Shown in pieces: positions 13,441 to 24,632 of a stretch of DNA of 64,000 bases; within the stretch, counting starts at the first letter, position 1, and every line of letters starts with the position of its first letter. The notes below the pieces were generated by a model. The model did not search any database, had not been told where the DNA came from, and worked only from the letters and a program-made list of their open reading frames with translations. Source of the stretch: Halichondria panicea (taxonomy: Eukaryota > Porifera > Demospongiae > Suberitida > Halichondriidae); contig NC_087377.1 of NCBI RefSeq assembly GCF_963675165.1, positions 14,566,198-14,630,197 on the forward strand, in the 5' to 3' direction. The position numbers and the translations under genes are program-made.

Positions 13441-16400
13441 TCATGACTTCCCCTGCAGCTGCTTGCCAAGATACTCCCTGCATAGAGGAGAGAGCAAATT
13501 ACTCTTGGACTACATATTGTGCCTTGGTCACCCTATATAAGCAAGCAAAACTCTATAATAATAGTATATCCATAGCATATAATTATGTGTTTCAACTTGT
13601 GTTAGCAGGCCACCGCTTTCTTACAACCACACGCAGTTGGGCAGCCTGCCCTGGTTTTTTTACTGTTACTGTATAATACTGATTTCCTGCATAGCCAACA
13701 TAATTATATACAATGCATGCAGATTCATGCACTCACCAGTTTTGAACCATCATCTTTTGAATGGCCAGTAGTGCCTGCATACGAACCTCCGAGTTGCCAT
13801 GGTTGACCAGGTTCATCACTAGGCTCTTTCCTCCAAGTTCGTCAACATTTCTACAGTGTGTGGGGTACGTGGTACATGATATGGGGGGTAACATTGTACT
13901 GATTTCAGATATATTATATTGTTATTTCATGCAGTTTTGTTACAGTACCGTAGCGGGTATAAACTTTTGCAGAAATACCTTTAGAAAGGTTTTCGGGGAT
14001 GCGGAATAGTAGCCTTTTGCAACATGCATTAATTTCGTGAGCTAGTATAAATGTTCTCTTAATCAGCGAAAAACACGAACATTTCAAAATATACTCGCTA
14101 TAACAGTATCAAGAGTAGTCTTGACGATAATTATGTAGAGCAACACATTCTTGAACGTAAAAATGGTATACATGTATGTACATGGTGATGACTGTATTTC
14201 TTTGAGGTTGGAGAAACTCTTTGATTGGGAAACAGATTTCATTTGAGTAGTCTGGGTCTGTTGTATTGTGTACAGAGTTATACACGTACTCCTGGTACAG
14301 TAAGCAGTATACACGTAAATGGACTGCTATTGAACTCACTTCTTCCCTCTGGGGTAGTATCTCACATACTCTCCCAGGTCATGTGACGCCACAGCGATGG
14401 CCGTTGAATTCTGAGACTCTTCTAAAATGGCCACCAACATTCTCAATATCTCGTGACGGTTTTCGTTCAAGCGCATTACGTTTTCTCTCTGAAGGAGGGG
14501 TGTGTTTGTGGGGATAGATGTGAAATGTAGCAGCTACAAGTACTTGTAGTAGTATATCAATGGAGTATTTGTGTTCACATGTAAATTACAGTCCAAATAG
14601 CGTGCACACACAAATATCACTACTAAGGGATAGCACACATCTGCACACTAACTATACATTATAGGTAAGGATCATCCACACCATTTCTAAAATACAGTCA
14701 TGTATACATGACCACAGACCAAGCCACAAACATGTCAACAGACTGTCACTGTTATTATAGCATGTCATACTGTTACAAGCCACCTGCTGGTACAGCTGCA
14801 TGTTTGTATATACGAGTGCACTAAACAGCTAGCGAGCTCACCCAGAATTTGTCCGAGCGATGACAGGGACTCCATTCCAGGCGGCCACTCTTCACCTCAG
14901 CGGAATACTCGTCAAACGAGCTGTGAACAAGACAAATCAGTAATCAGTAATCTGAATGCAGAATAACAACTAAAGTGTACAGAATTATACATCATGTAGC
15001 CTTTGGCTAGTTTTGTGCGAATGATTTCATAGAGCAACCACCAGAAAGAACCTATAATTAAGCCAACTTCTGCAGGGGAGACTTACACATGTATACATGA
15101 TACGCACAATAGAGTACAGTGTGATTTAGCGAACTATTAATGGCAATTTTAAATTTGACGAGCAGTCAGTGATGCTGTGGCATTATTAATGTCAAACATC
15201 AAGCTAAAACATTGGCGATAATTTGGCCACCATCACCTTGATTCGCCAAATTTACCTGCTATACTGTAGAGTATGAAATTATGACCAAGAAGTAAAGCAC
15301 TTAAATACAATGCAGCCCCTCCCCTTGCCTGAGGTCTTGTAGATAGTTGTTAAGTTTCTCGTGCAGGAACTCAACGTCCTCCGTGAGGTCCGTGTCGTCT
15401 CTGGTCTGTTTCATGAGCACACTCAACACCTGAGGGGGGAGGGGCACCATGGCAACTCAAAGGATAAGTACACTGCACTGCACAGTGTACATACACACTG
15501 TAGTAAAATGACCTGTTTTGAGTTAGTCAAGTACAAACTGAAGATTTCATCACAAACTGAAAATTACCCGCTGTACGGTATGTGTACAGTGCGTGTACGT
15601 GTATGCAAGGTGTACTCACTGGAATAACCTTGAAGTGAATGATATCTGTTGCATACAGTGCAGAGATGGTCTTGGACGGCAGCTCAATGAAGTTCTGCAA
15701 ATAACAAAGTACATGTATTAGGAGTGACATACATTTATCTGAGTGGTTAGAACCAATCATGTACATGTAGCCCTGGGTTACCGTTGGGCGTGACCAACAG
15801 TACATGTAGCTGTAATAAAGAAGTGGCCCAGCTGCTACAAGTCTAAACACATGCTACGGAATCTTAAGGGTCCATTTACCTTACTGTATTATAGAACACT
15901 GACTACAGGGATACCATGTATAAGCCCATGCAGGAATCCAACTGTCAAGAACCACTAGGAATGAGACTCACTCACTCACTCACCCTGAAGGTGGCTAGAA
16001 TGATTCTCTGAACCTTCTCTCTGTTAGTGGCCTTGAGGACATCACACAACACCACGGCAACTGGGTACCTGCACAGTCATACATGTATATAGTGCAAGCA
16101 CATGTACAACTCTCACACGTACATACATGTATGAACAAAAACTAGCATGATAAAAATAAAGATGCATTAGCTTGAAATGGGTTTAGTTGTTGCACTAAAT
16201 GTCCAGGTATTGCAGACCTACCAATGAACACAGATATCGTGCGTCCCAATTAGGTCATATGCTCACACCTAAAAATTGTACGCCTCTAGTCTACTACATG
16301 TAGCAATGAAATACTGTATAATTTATTAGCAGTAACACTACAGCATCTATAGCTCGCTAAGCCCCAGCAATAAAATAGTGTATGATAAAACTAGCTCCAA

Positions 16401-19305
16401 ACACTGTACCAGGTTAGCCTATAGTAACACCCACTACTACTGTAGAAGTAAGTCCCTCAACTCACTCCTTCATCTTCTCTAGAATCTCCACATTGAAGGA
16501 GAGCATCCAGATGATAAACACCAGCTGGTAGTGGAGCTGAAACGAGACACGGCGATCCAGCACATCCAAGACTCTGTATGTGTGTGTGTAGTGTGGAAGG
16601 GTTACATGTATGTATACAGTGCAGAGTGAACAAGTATGGCAAGTGGAAATTGAGATTAGGTAAAGATCACTACCACAAGAAAACACTGAAGGATTTAGCA
16701 AAAAATTAAGATTAGGTAAAGATCACTATCGCAAGAAAACACTATAGAACATAGCACAAATTGAGATTAGGTAAAGATCACTACTACAATAAAACACTGT
16801 AAAGACATACATGTAGCACAAAGATCACTTCCGCAATAAAACACTCTGTTGCAGAAACTACACAGCAAAAGTTTGGTGTAAAGAACTAATATTGGATATG
16901 GTACCCCTCCCTCTCCTGTACTAGGAAAGGTTTGACTCACGGTTTGATTCCGTTGGCACTGTAGAAGTCGTTTCTGTAGCACTCTTTCTTGAGGAAGGTC
17001 ATGAGAGTCTTTGACACACACTCCCAATACTGCTCCATCTGGAGAACACACAGCAATGGCAAAATCAAATGTGAGGGAAGGTTGAAGAGCAACATTGGTG
17101 TACATGTAAATACAACGACTAGTAGGTTCTCCATTTTAGTAAGGTAGACATGTTACCGACAAAGGAGTTTAGAGCAATAGAGAAAATACATTAAAAATTA
17201 GCCCTGGCCTCAAAAAGAAAACTTCTATGTACACAATAATTATACAGACAATAGGATAAGGAAGATTGAGACACTCACGGCTGGGCTGAGTTGTCCTATG
17301 GTCCAGGAGAGGAACTGCCTGAGGTCATCAGCTGGTAGAATGTCCTTACTGCTGGCAGCCAGTCGAGCAACCACCAGACTAGCCTGTGTTATAAAGGTGG
17401 ATGGTTATAGGGCAGAGACTAGAGATGTGCTATAAAGGAGGATGGTTTAGGGCAGAGACTAGAGATGTGTTATAAAGGAGGGTGGTTTAGGGCAGAGACT
17501 AGAGATGTGCTATAAAGGAGGGTGGTTTAGGGCAGAGACTAGAGATGTGCTATAAAGGAGGGTGGTTTAGGGCAGAGACTAGAGATGTGCTATAAAGGAG
17601 GGTGGTTTAGGGCAGAGACTAGAGACGAGCATACAACACATGTAGCTACATTAGCTGGACAGCCTCTAACTGTTGACTCAAAACAAACATGAACTTTGAG
17701 AGTTCTTAGCTCAATTTAAAAATGTAACAGATACATACATTATAGTAGTGGCGAGAGTTAGGCAAAATTGTACACAATGGTTGTAGAGGCAGGCTTACTT
17801 GAAATTTGTTGTAATTGTCGTTTCTAAAGAGAATGTTCAGTAGTGGTTTTATCAGCTCACACCTAGCTTGTGTATGTGTGTGTGTGTGTGGGGGGGGGGG
17901 GGGGTCAACATGCATTAGAGGTTTCTTGTAAACACGGCTATACGCTCAACAAAAGAACCAACAAACGCGTCGATCAACAAACAAAAGTACTGTCATGATT
18001 GTACAAGTAACATACATGTACATGTAATCTGGTACAACTCTCGGGTCATGTGCACCATCATCTATACGTTATGTTGTGAGTATAATCAACTGGCATAAGT
18101 ATAACGCTTGCTATGTACCTACAACGAACAACCTCTAACCAGAAGCAATGACAGTCATGCATACATGTACATGGCTGCATACAATATACAATACCGTGGT
18201 GTATATTTAATCCACACAACACTTACCCTTGGTTGGCTACCAACAGTTTAGTGGTGTTTTCATCCTATAGAGAGAAATTGTTCTAGTGAAAAAACACACA
18301 CACACACCAATGTTACATGTAGTAAAATTAGTACATGTACTCGTGAGAGAAGGAGCAAACTGAACAACTCTACAGCCTTTGATTTGATTCTCTGATACAC
18401 AGGGCCGTCACTATTTTTGCAGAGTGTACGTACCAAAGACTTTGTAAGCAGCCACAAATCTATGTTTTGAATTCAAGTGCTCTCACCTCTGTGATGTCAC
18501 TGAGAACGGTCATGATCATCTGTAGCGATTCATCTTTTCTCACTTTGGACAGCAGGTTCAAGAAGAGTTGAACACACTGCAAAATATGGTTACAGCAACA
18601 GGACGAGGTGAAATGCATACATGTTGATACGGATATTACAGTTATAGCATAACTACTTCATGAGGTGTGTATACCGTCATGAATAATTAAGTATCTATCC
18701 TCACACATGTACAGAGAGTAAGCCAGTGGAGAAATGCCCTTTTCTTCCCGAAGGATGGACAAAGTTGTAGGTCATACTCCTATCTAGAGAGCTATCAGGT
18801 ACTTTTGTTTCAGCAAACCAAGGCAAGGTAACCTGCAAATTGGCCTAGGTGATGACTTTGTTCTCAGATTTATGTTAATTGTTCCCTTTCTCTGCAAATA
18901 GGACTAGTTGTTCCCTGCATATACATCTTCAAGGGCAAACAGGTCCACACAGAGAAACTTATATGTCTGATCTTGGTTTAGCAAGGAATAAATAGCTACT
19001 ACCTAAAACTTGCTTTCTTCACATGTGAACATGTGGCACTTAGCTTCTTACTGCGCATGCTCAAACTCCTCATTCTGTGGGTGGGCGTATTATCGAGTCA
19101 AAATACCCCTGTGCAAAAACTTCGAAGCAAAATAGGAGATGGGCTTATTTTCGTGAGGGTACAGTACCACTGGATCGTAAGCACTGATACTAACTTACTA
19201 ACTTACAACGTCTGGTTTTCTCTTGATAATGAATGCCCTCTCTTCAGAGTCAACAGGAATGATCTGGTCACTAAGGTGATACTCTGTGTCTGTGATCGCC
19301 TGGTT

Positions 19306-19343
<38 letters not shown>

Positions 19344-20783
19344 GAGGGGGGGGACGGTTTGGTTTGGTTAGAGGCTTGAAATCAAGGCCAGAACACTATG
19401 GTTACATGAGCTTGAATGCAGTCACATAATTTAACTGTATGTGTGCGTGTGTATGTGGAAAGGGAGAGTAGAATAGGAATAGAATAGGAAATTAAAATTA
19501 ATGGTAAAGAATGAGAGAGAAGTGGAGAATGAAGGAATAATGATATGTGTCTTACTTGTAATACGACGAGAAATTGAAGTTTCTCTTTCTCAATTCCATT
19601 GCTTGCACAGCAATGCGATTATAGGTGCTCGAAGCTGTGAGAGTACAAGCAACAAGGTATCATCACATAGTCACATGACAGCCTCCATTTACCGACTGTA
19701 AAGGGCAGACTATTAGGCTTGAAAGGAGGACAAGCTGACAAATGACAATATCAGTTGTCGAGATTCTATTAAAAGAATAGTAGAATAGAAAGGCTGCAAA
19801 GCTAGGGGGAGACCATTTTGAGTATCACTATTAAATGTGGTACAATTTTATCTGCCATAGAATGTTCTACATGTACGTGTATCTAAAAAGACCCCTCCTT
19901 CTACCTCTGGAGATTTCTCTCATAATTAAGCCACCATATAGATCAGGGTGTCATACAGAATTTTGAAGTAGAGGGGGAAATAAGAAAGACTAAGTAACCA
20001 GAAAATGTTGCTAAAAAAAAGTTAAATCTTATTTCAATACCCTGTTAGCATGAAAAATTGCCAGCTATGGACACTATAGTACCTGAATGAGGGGGGGGGG
20101 GATTGGAGCTAGAGGGGGATATCCCTCCTTTCTCTCCCCTGTATGACACCCTGTAAATTCATTACCGTAAGATCTCGATTTAAAGCGACACTTTTTAATA
20201 ATTACGAAGCCAGAGGTCGCATCTTTTGGAGGTTGAACAATTATATTGAAGTCCTGGTGTCGCATGTTTAGAGGGTCGCATCTAATTGGAGGTAACTTTA
20301 CAGAGTCTACTTGCCTCGATTTCAGGCCGCTTAAAAACACTGATTTTCCAGTGGGCTACAATCGAGGCTAGGGAGTGGCTACATTTACAACGCGACATTA
20401 AAAAATAATTGTCAACGCAGCTGTCGCTACTTGAGGTCAGAAAATTGCTGAAGCTCCTGGGTGTCGCATATTTAGAGGGTCGCCTTAAATCGAGGTCTTA
20501 CGGTACACTAGCCTCAAAACGTAATTATTAAAACGGCGCCTTATTTAGATAAGTACTGTATATCGCTTGGCGCTAATACACGTAGCTGTTACATGCATTA
20601 ACTCTTCATCCAATAAACGTCTTGAAAATATGGGACAGTCATATCTGACACAAACACACTCACACTACAATTCTACACATGCGCACACACACACACACAC
20701 AAACCATGCGTACTGCTTCTTTCTTGATGTGCCTCCTCGACATGGTCGATGATGTTGTCCAGTTTCTGATAGCCCCCCGCCAT
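13441..20783 (-). CDS. ATP6V1H: V-type proton ATPase subunit H
   Basis: Subunit H is the regulatory V1 subunit that couples V1 to Vo and switches ATPase activity at acidifying membranes. Fifteen exons on the minus strand: 20714-20783, 19207-19283, 18487-18576, 18227-18264, 17799-17862, 17279-17383, 16941-17038, 16466-16573, 15984-16068, 15620-15694, 15329-15429, 14842-14920, 14340-14488, 13737-13850, 13441-13477. They join in continuous phase to 429 aa. The C-terminal half is unmistakable: [20 protein letters not shown], then [48 protein letters not shown] and [14 protein letters not shown]. The N-terminal half ([20 protein letters not shown]) is more divergent, with the ATG chosen as the only one in frame with exon 2. 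The length is slightly below the usual 440-480 aa. Intron 11 uses a GC donor (GCAAGG). Two introns hold minisatellites. Confidence 0.95.
16645..16850. repeat. Minisatellite, ~56 bp units, in an ATP6V1H intron
   Basis: About four imperfect tandem units built on TTGAGATTAGGTAAAGATCA followed by CTACNACAAGAAAACACT, located between exons 8 and 7 of the minus-strand gene. Confidence 0.8.
17395..17625. repeat. Minisatellite, ~40 bp units, in an ATP6V1H intron
   Basis: Six nearly identical tandem units combining GGGCAGAGACTAGAGATGTG and CTATAAAGGAGGGTGGTTTA, ending 12 bp or so from exon 6. The near-identity of the central units implies recent expansion or homogenisation. Confidence 0.9.
19311..19342. 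repeat. TG microsatellite
   Basis: TG repeat followed by a G run inside intron 1 of ATP6V1H. Confidence 0.9.
20164..20505. mobile_element. TIR element, TACCGTAAGATCTCGATTTA family
   Basis: It has inverted ends TACCGTAAGATCTCGATTTA and TAAATCGAGGTCTTACGGTA, 342 bp apart, with internal GTCGCATNTTTAGAGGGTCGC on both arms. It has no coding capacity and sits in intron 1 of ATP6V1H. It is MITE-like. Confidence 0.7.
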
Positions 20784-21051
20784 TAGTCTCACCGGTGTCT
20801 CTGAAGTATGCAAACAGTGTCTACGTCTACAGTATGCACTGGTACTATACTGTACTCGAGATCCTGATCTCTCTCTGGGGTTGCTGAGTCAGCATCATGT
20901 GACGGTTGGTTGACCTTTGCTCTCTTAATTTTTTGTGGCGCTGTAATTAGAACAAAGATGTAAAAGCTTCATTCTATATAATATAATATAATGTGTTCGT
21001 CAGTTCTCTACAAAAGAAAAGAAAATCCTGGAAACAAGGCTAACTGTAATT

Positions 21052-22062
21052 ATGGTGAAAATTTTTAAGGTGATATTATTATTTATTGTTTCGCTTGGCA
21101 GTATCACACTGCTATGGTTTTACGCAAGGTTATTCTTCACGACTGAGCCAGCTGAACTGGTTAATGCTATTGAAACAAATGCTACTGAAACAAAACACTC
21201 CACGGGGGTTGCACCAACTCGCTTTATCTATCTAACTCAAACAGAAAACTGTATTCCAACTTATCTAAAGTCTCCCGAAGTGATTGGTGACTCTAAAGCA
21301 TGTCAGTGTGATGTCATCATCCTCAGTTACAAAACGAAGTGTGCTGACATGTCATTGCCTCATGTTCAATACATATTCAACTCTAATAAGTCTATAACCT
21401 GGACTACTGGAAGAAACTTGCTTTACGAAGTAGCCAAGAAAAGGAAAGAAAAGTACATCCACTACATTTTCATGGACGATGATGTTCAACTGATACCGGT
21501 GGATAAAAAAAATACACAGAATCCATTTAGGATGTACGAAGAATCTCTCAAGATCTTTCAACCTGCTGTAGTTGTCATCCTCGATTATACCAAGCGAAAC
21601 TATTTCCCTACAACAATTCTCCCTGAGCGATTGGATTGTGAACTCACAAGATATGTACAAATATATAGAATAGACGGCCTCTTTATTGCCTATCACTATC
21701 AAGCGATAGACTACATACTTCCATACGTATCAAAGTACGATTCAGTGAGCTGGTGGTACTCACAAGAGTATACAAATGTCAGGTTGAATATCCGGTTTAA
21801 TGGACAGGTAGTTACTGACCCTCGCTTTAGAACACCCAACCCACAGCATCGCGACTACCAAAAGAGACTGCCTTTACAGGATGCCTTCAATAATTTTGTT
21901 GCTGACATTCGGTTAGAAGAACCAGAAAAGTATCGAAAATCGTTCAAGCCCATTTTACAGCAATGGTTAGCAAATGATGACCCAAAGTGGATGTTGGGCC
22001 AACAAACTTGCGAACGTGATTTATCTGTACATCCATATAGACCTTACGAGAATCTAGCTTAA
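21052..22062 (+). CDS. Type II membrane glycosyltransferase-like protein, copy 1 (336 aa)
   Basis: An intronless ORF. A short cytoplasmic tail (MVKIFK) precedes a single membrane anchor (VILLFIVSLGSITLLWFYAR, residues ~7-26) and a lumenal domain of ~300 aa, the topology of Golgi glycosyltransferases. A DxD-type metal/nucleotide-sugar motif is present in YIFMDDDVQL (~residue 142-146), preceded by WTTGRNLLYEVAKKRKEKYI, typical of a GT-A fold. Six or more lumenal Cys residues could form disulfides. The donor and acceptor cannot be inferred, and I do not recognise a named family. A TATA-like ATATAATATAATATAA lies ~70 bp upstream. The paralogue at 25775-26782 is ~95% identical. The frame is intact in both copies although the neighbouring SID-1 exons in this unit have decayed, which suggests selection on this gene. 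Confidence 0.8.
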   Translation: MVKIFKVILLFIVSLGSITLLWFYARLFFTTEPAELVNAIETNATETKHSTGVAPTRFIYLTQTENCIPTYLKSPEVIGDSKACQCDVIILSYKTKCADMSLPHVQYIFNSNKSITWTTGRNLLYEVAKKRKEKYIHYIFMDDDVQLIPVDKKNTQNPFRMYEESLKIFQPAVVVILDYTKRNYFPTTILPERLDCELTRYVQIYRIDGLFIAYHYQAIDYILPYVSKYDSVSWWYSQEYTNVRLNIRFNGQVVTDPRFRTPNPQHRDYQKRLPLQDAFNNFVADIRLEEPEKYRKSFKPILQQWLANDDPKWMLGQQTCERDLSVHPYRPYENLA

Positions 22063-22811
22063 ACAATATTGTCAGTACTAAGTTGTTTTTAGCACCTAGG
22101 CTGCCACTCGCATTTTTATTCATAACTGTGTTTTGAAATTTGTACTTCATAAAAACGCAAGATGTGAATATCAGACAGTCAAAATTTCCTGGTGAAGCAT
22201 GGCCCCCATTTTTCTGAAATGTGACCCTTTGCCCCCCCCCCCCCTGTCAATTTGTTTGTATGAAGATGCCTCGAGGCGTAACCGCATGCAGGAGGAATAC
22301 GGTAAATCTGACTGTTGTTTGTGTATTCTGGCCGTAAGGCCAGGCAAACTATAGATTAGTAGTTTCTCATTACAAAAAAATTATAGTGATTATGATATTC
22401 ATACGGTAAAACAAGAATAATGACAAAATGACAAAAGCTGCCCGCCCGCATGCAATTAGAGAAACTTCAGGACCAGAAACAAGAGTATCACTAATTGGAG
22501 TGGCCTTTACTCCGGGTAATATACCCATAAAACATTGTCACACTTAACTTAAGGCATATACGTTTCTAAATATTATTATATTACATCAGTGCATGGACGA
22601 CACCTGAATGCTTCCTTGGCTAGAATACACTATAATTATAATTATACACACTATATACTAGTTGACAGCAAAAATAATTGCTCTATATATACAATTACAC
22701 AGAGGAGGTCCGACATGCGTGCATGAATCACTATAAGTTCGAATTCAGTGCATTGTGGTCATTGGAGTCACGTGATATGTCCAGGCCAAATGCACTATAG
22801 CACAAGTTAGA
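22063..22811. other. Convergent spacer between glycosyltransferase-like gene and SID-1 tail
   Basis: Contains the 3' UTR of the upstream gene, a C-run and a short direct-repeat segment (GATGCCTCGAGGCGTANCCG) seen again at 27051 and 38363. No coding region seen. The equivalent spacer in the right-hand unit carries the large insertion at 27135-27660. Confidence 0.4.
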
Positions 22812-23201
22812 TCAAAAGGTCATAATTTTATCCCTGGGCCATATCTCCAGCTCATCGTCCATAGTCATAAGTTGCATAGTGCTGAAAAATGCCACAAACC
22901 CCGAAAAAAGGTGCCACAAATCGTGAGCATCGTAGAATCCAAACAGAATGCACTCTTTATTGTAGTCCCTGGAGACGGCCGCAGAGGCAGCCCAATCAAT
23001 ACCATCCTGCAGTGAGAGATGCATGCTCAGTCACAATTATAATTTTGTTTCGAAAAGAATGCCTGTTGCATGCATGGTATGAATAATTATAATTATGCTA
23101 TATTATAGCACATGCATGCATGCACAAGCGGTAATTTTCAAACGACCTTGACTTATATAGCTATATAGTTATGCTCGGTGTTTGTGTATCTAAATGCATC
23201 A

Positions 23202-23423
23202 TACCGTATTACTAGAATATTTTGAGGATGAAGAAGCTTTGCGAATGAGCCAAATCAGCAGAAAATTTGACCCTTTGCGATCTAACTATTGCGTTCTGGC
23301 AAGGATCGTGTGTATATAATAATTTAGGTTTTACGGATTTTATTGTCAAGCATGCGAATTGATCAACCATCGCAAAGTTGGCAAATGTTTGATGCATGCT
23401 CGCAAAACATTCTAGTAATACGG
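23202..23423. mobile_element. TIR element, GAGCCAAATCAGCAGA family (left duplication unit)
   Basis: Inverted ends ACCGTATTACTAGAATATTT and TTCTAGTAATACGG, about 220 bp. It was present before the segmental duplication, because the same element occupies the same intron position at 28397-28615. Confidence 0.75.
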
Positions 23424-23964
23424 AGATAGAGTAGAAGAGGAATTTAATTCACGTGGTGTTTTAACAATTAATTATATAAATTATTATACTTATATGTAAT
23501 GGCTCTAGGACCATCCTTGTATATATCTCTTCATAACTCCCACAAAAGCCCGGGAAAATTATTGTGCATGCCCAATATAAAGGTTTACTTACGATTGAGA
23601 AGAATATTAAAGCAAACGCCCAGGAGAGAATATGAAGACCATGCACCGAATAAAGCAGTCTTGGTTAGTTTCCTGTACTTTAGCTCCCCAAAAACAGCCT
23701 TAAGTTTGTGATGAAATAGTATATCTGCATGCCACATTGTACAGTTGGAAATGATGATCATGAGCATATATAGAACGCAAACTTGGATGTCTGTGAGCTA
23801 TAGCCAACGTAAGCCCTATACAGGATTATAATAATTATAAGCTGGCCATTGAATGGTCACACTTACAGTAGAGTATTGAGCACGATTACTACAACTGCCA
23901 TTCCAAACTTGGCCTGTATAATAGAAAGACAAATAATTTATGCAGTTAGTTAGTTCAATAAAAC

Positions 23965-24214
23965 CAGGAGCCCATAAAGAGAAGGAGCGGCTAACTACGG
24001 GGATCACGTCTCGTAAGTGGTTATGACCGCATTTCCATATATGCAGGGTCACTTAAGTGGTTGAATCCCTACACGTGTTATACGCAATGCAGGGATGCGG
24101 TTTGCAAGCACTTAGTCGCTTCCATACAAGGAAGTGCGGTTTCACCGGCAATTACGAGATGTGATCCCCGAGTGTACGTTGAAGTTGGCCGCTCCTTCTC
24201 TTTATGGGCTCCTG
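23965..24214. mobile_element. 250-bp TIR element with 7-bp target duplication and empty site
   Basis: Perfect inverted ends CAGGAGCCCATAAAGAGAAG / CTTCTCTTTATGGGCTCCTG, flanked by ATAAAAC on both sides (23958-23964 and 24215-24221). The matching place in the right-hand unit (near 29485) has a single ATAAAAC and no element, a clean empty site. The interior has no ORF of note. The insertion lies in the intron between the orphan SID-1 exons and post-dates the duplication. Confidence 0.9.
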
Positions 24215-24632
24215 ATAAAACACACTTGCATGCATGTTTGAGAAAAAGAAGGTCTCTGTTGAGGCGACCAATAACAGTCTATATATATATACATGCACAT
24301 TTGTAAGAGTATACCTTGTGTCGTGGTGGATCATGAAATACCCTCTGACCAAAAGTACGACAGAAGCTGCTTGAGCATGCAATGAGGAGTTGATCTGTCA
24401 GCGATAATAGAACTCCACGGCAATCAACAGAGTAAGTAGAACATAGAGGAGAAAGAAATACCCTCAAAACAGAGTGCTAGAACTGAAGGTCTGAAATTAA
24501 TTAAATAAACCAAGATAATGGCAAAAGAAGAGAATAATCAAAAAGTGCTAGCCTCGATCCCAGCCCCTCTCACTAGAGGTCCTGGTAACCACCGTTTTCG
24601 CGTGGGTGGATTCATTAGTACTTTTATCTTCT

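Larger units (their letters stand above)
22812..24490 (-). pseudogene. Orphan duplicated 3' end of a SID-1 family gene (four exons, frameshifted)
   Basis: Counterparts of the last four exons of the complete gene at 28079-36884: 24315-24490, 23867-23913, 23593-23815 and 22812-23006. The last exon is intact, ending IWPRDKIMTF. The second-last is 223 instead of 208 bases because of insertions of 2, 4, 5 and 4 bases. The first +2 insertion puts a TGA in frame after FYICS. The first exon of the four is 176 instead of 168 bases from two CATG insertions. No upstream exons, start codon or promoter exist in this unit, because the duplication ended in the preceding intron. It cannot make a functional channel, and any transcript would be antisense-free and truncated. 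The splice sites themselves are still intact. Confidence 0.9.
20970..24632. repeat. Left unit of a recent direct segmental duplication
   Basis: Sequence from CTTCATTCTAT onward matches 25697-29888 almost base for base through the glycosyltransferase-like gene, the spacer and the four last SID-1 exons. Homology stops after TAGTACTTTTATCTT. The unit carries its own element insertion (23965-24214) and multiple CATG micro-insertions. Confidence 0.9.

Noticed and set aside
21352-21702. 116-aa minus-strand ORF inside the glycosyltransferase-like gene (and its counterpart at 26072-26422)
   Set aside because: An antisense shadow of a strongly coding plus-strand frame; it persists in both copies only because the DNA is duplicated.
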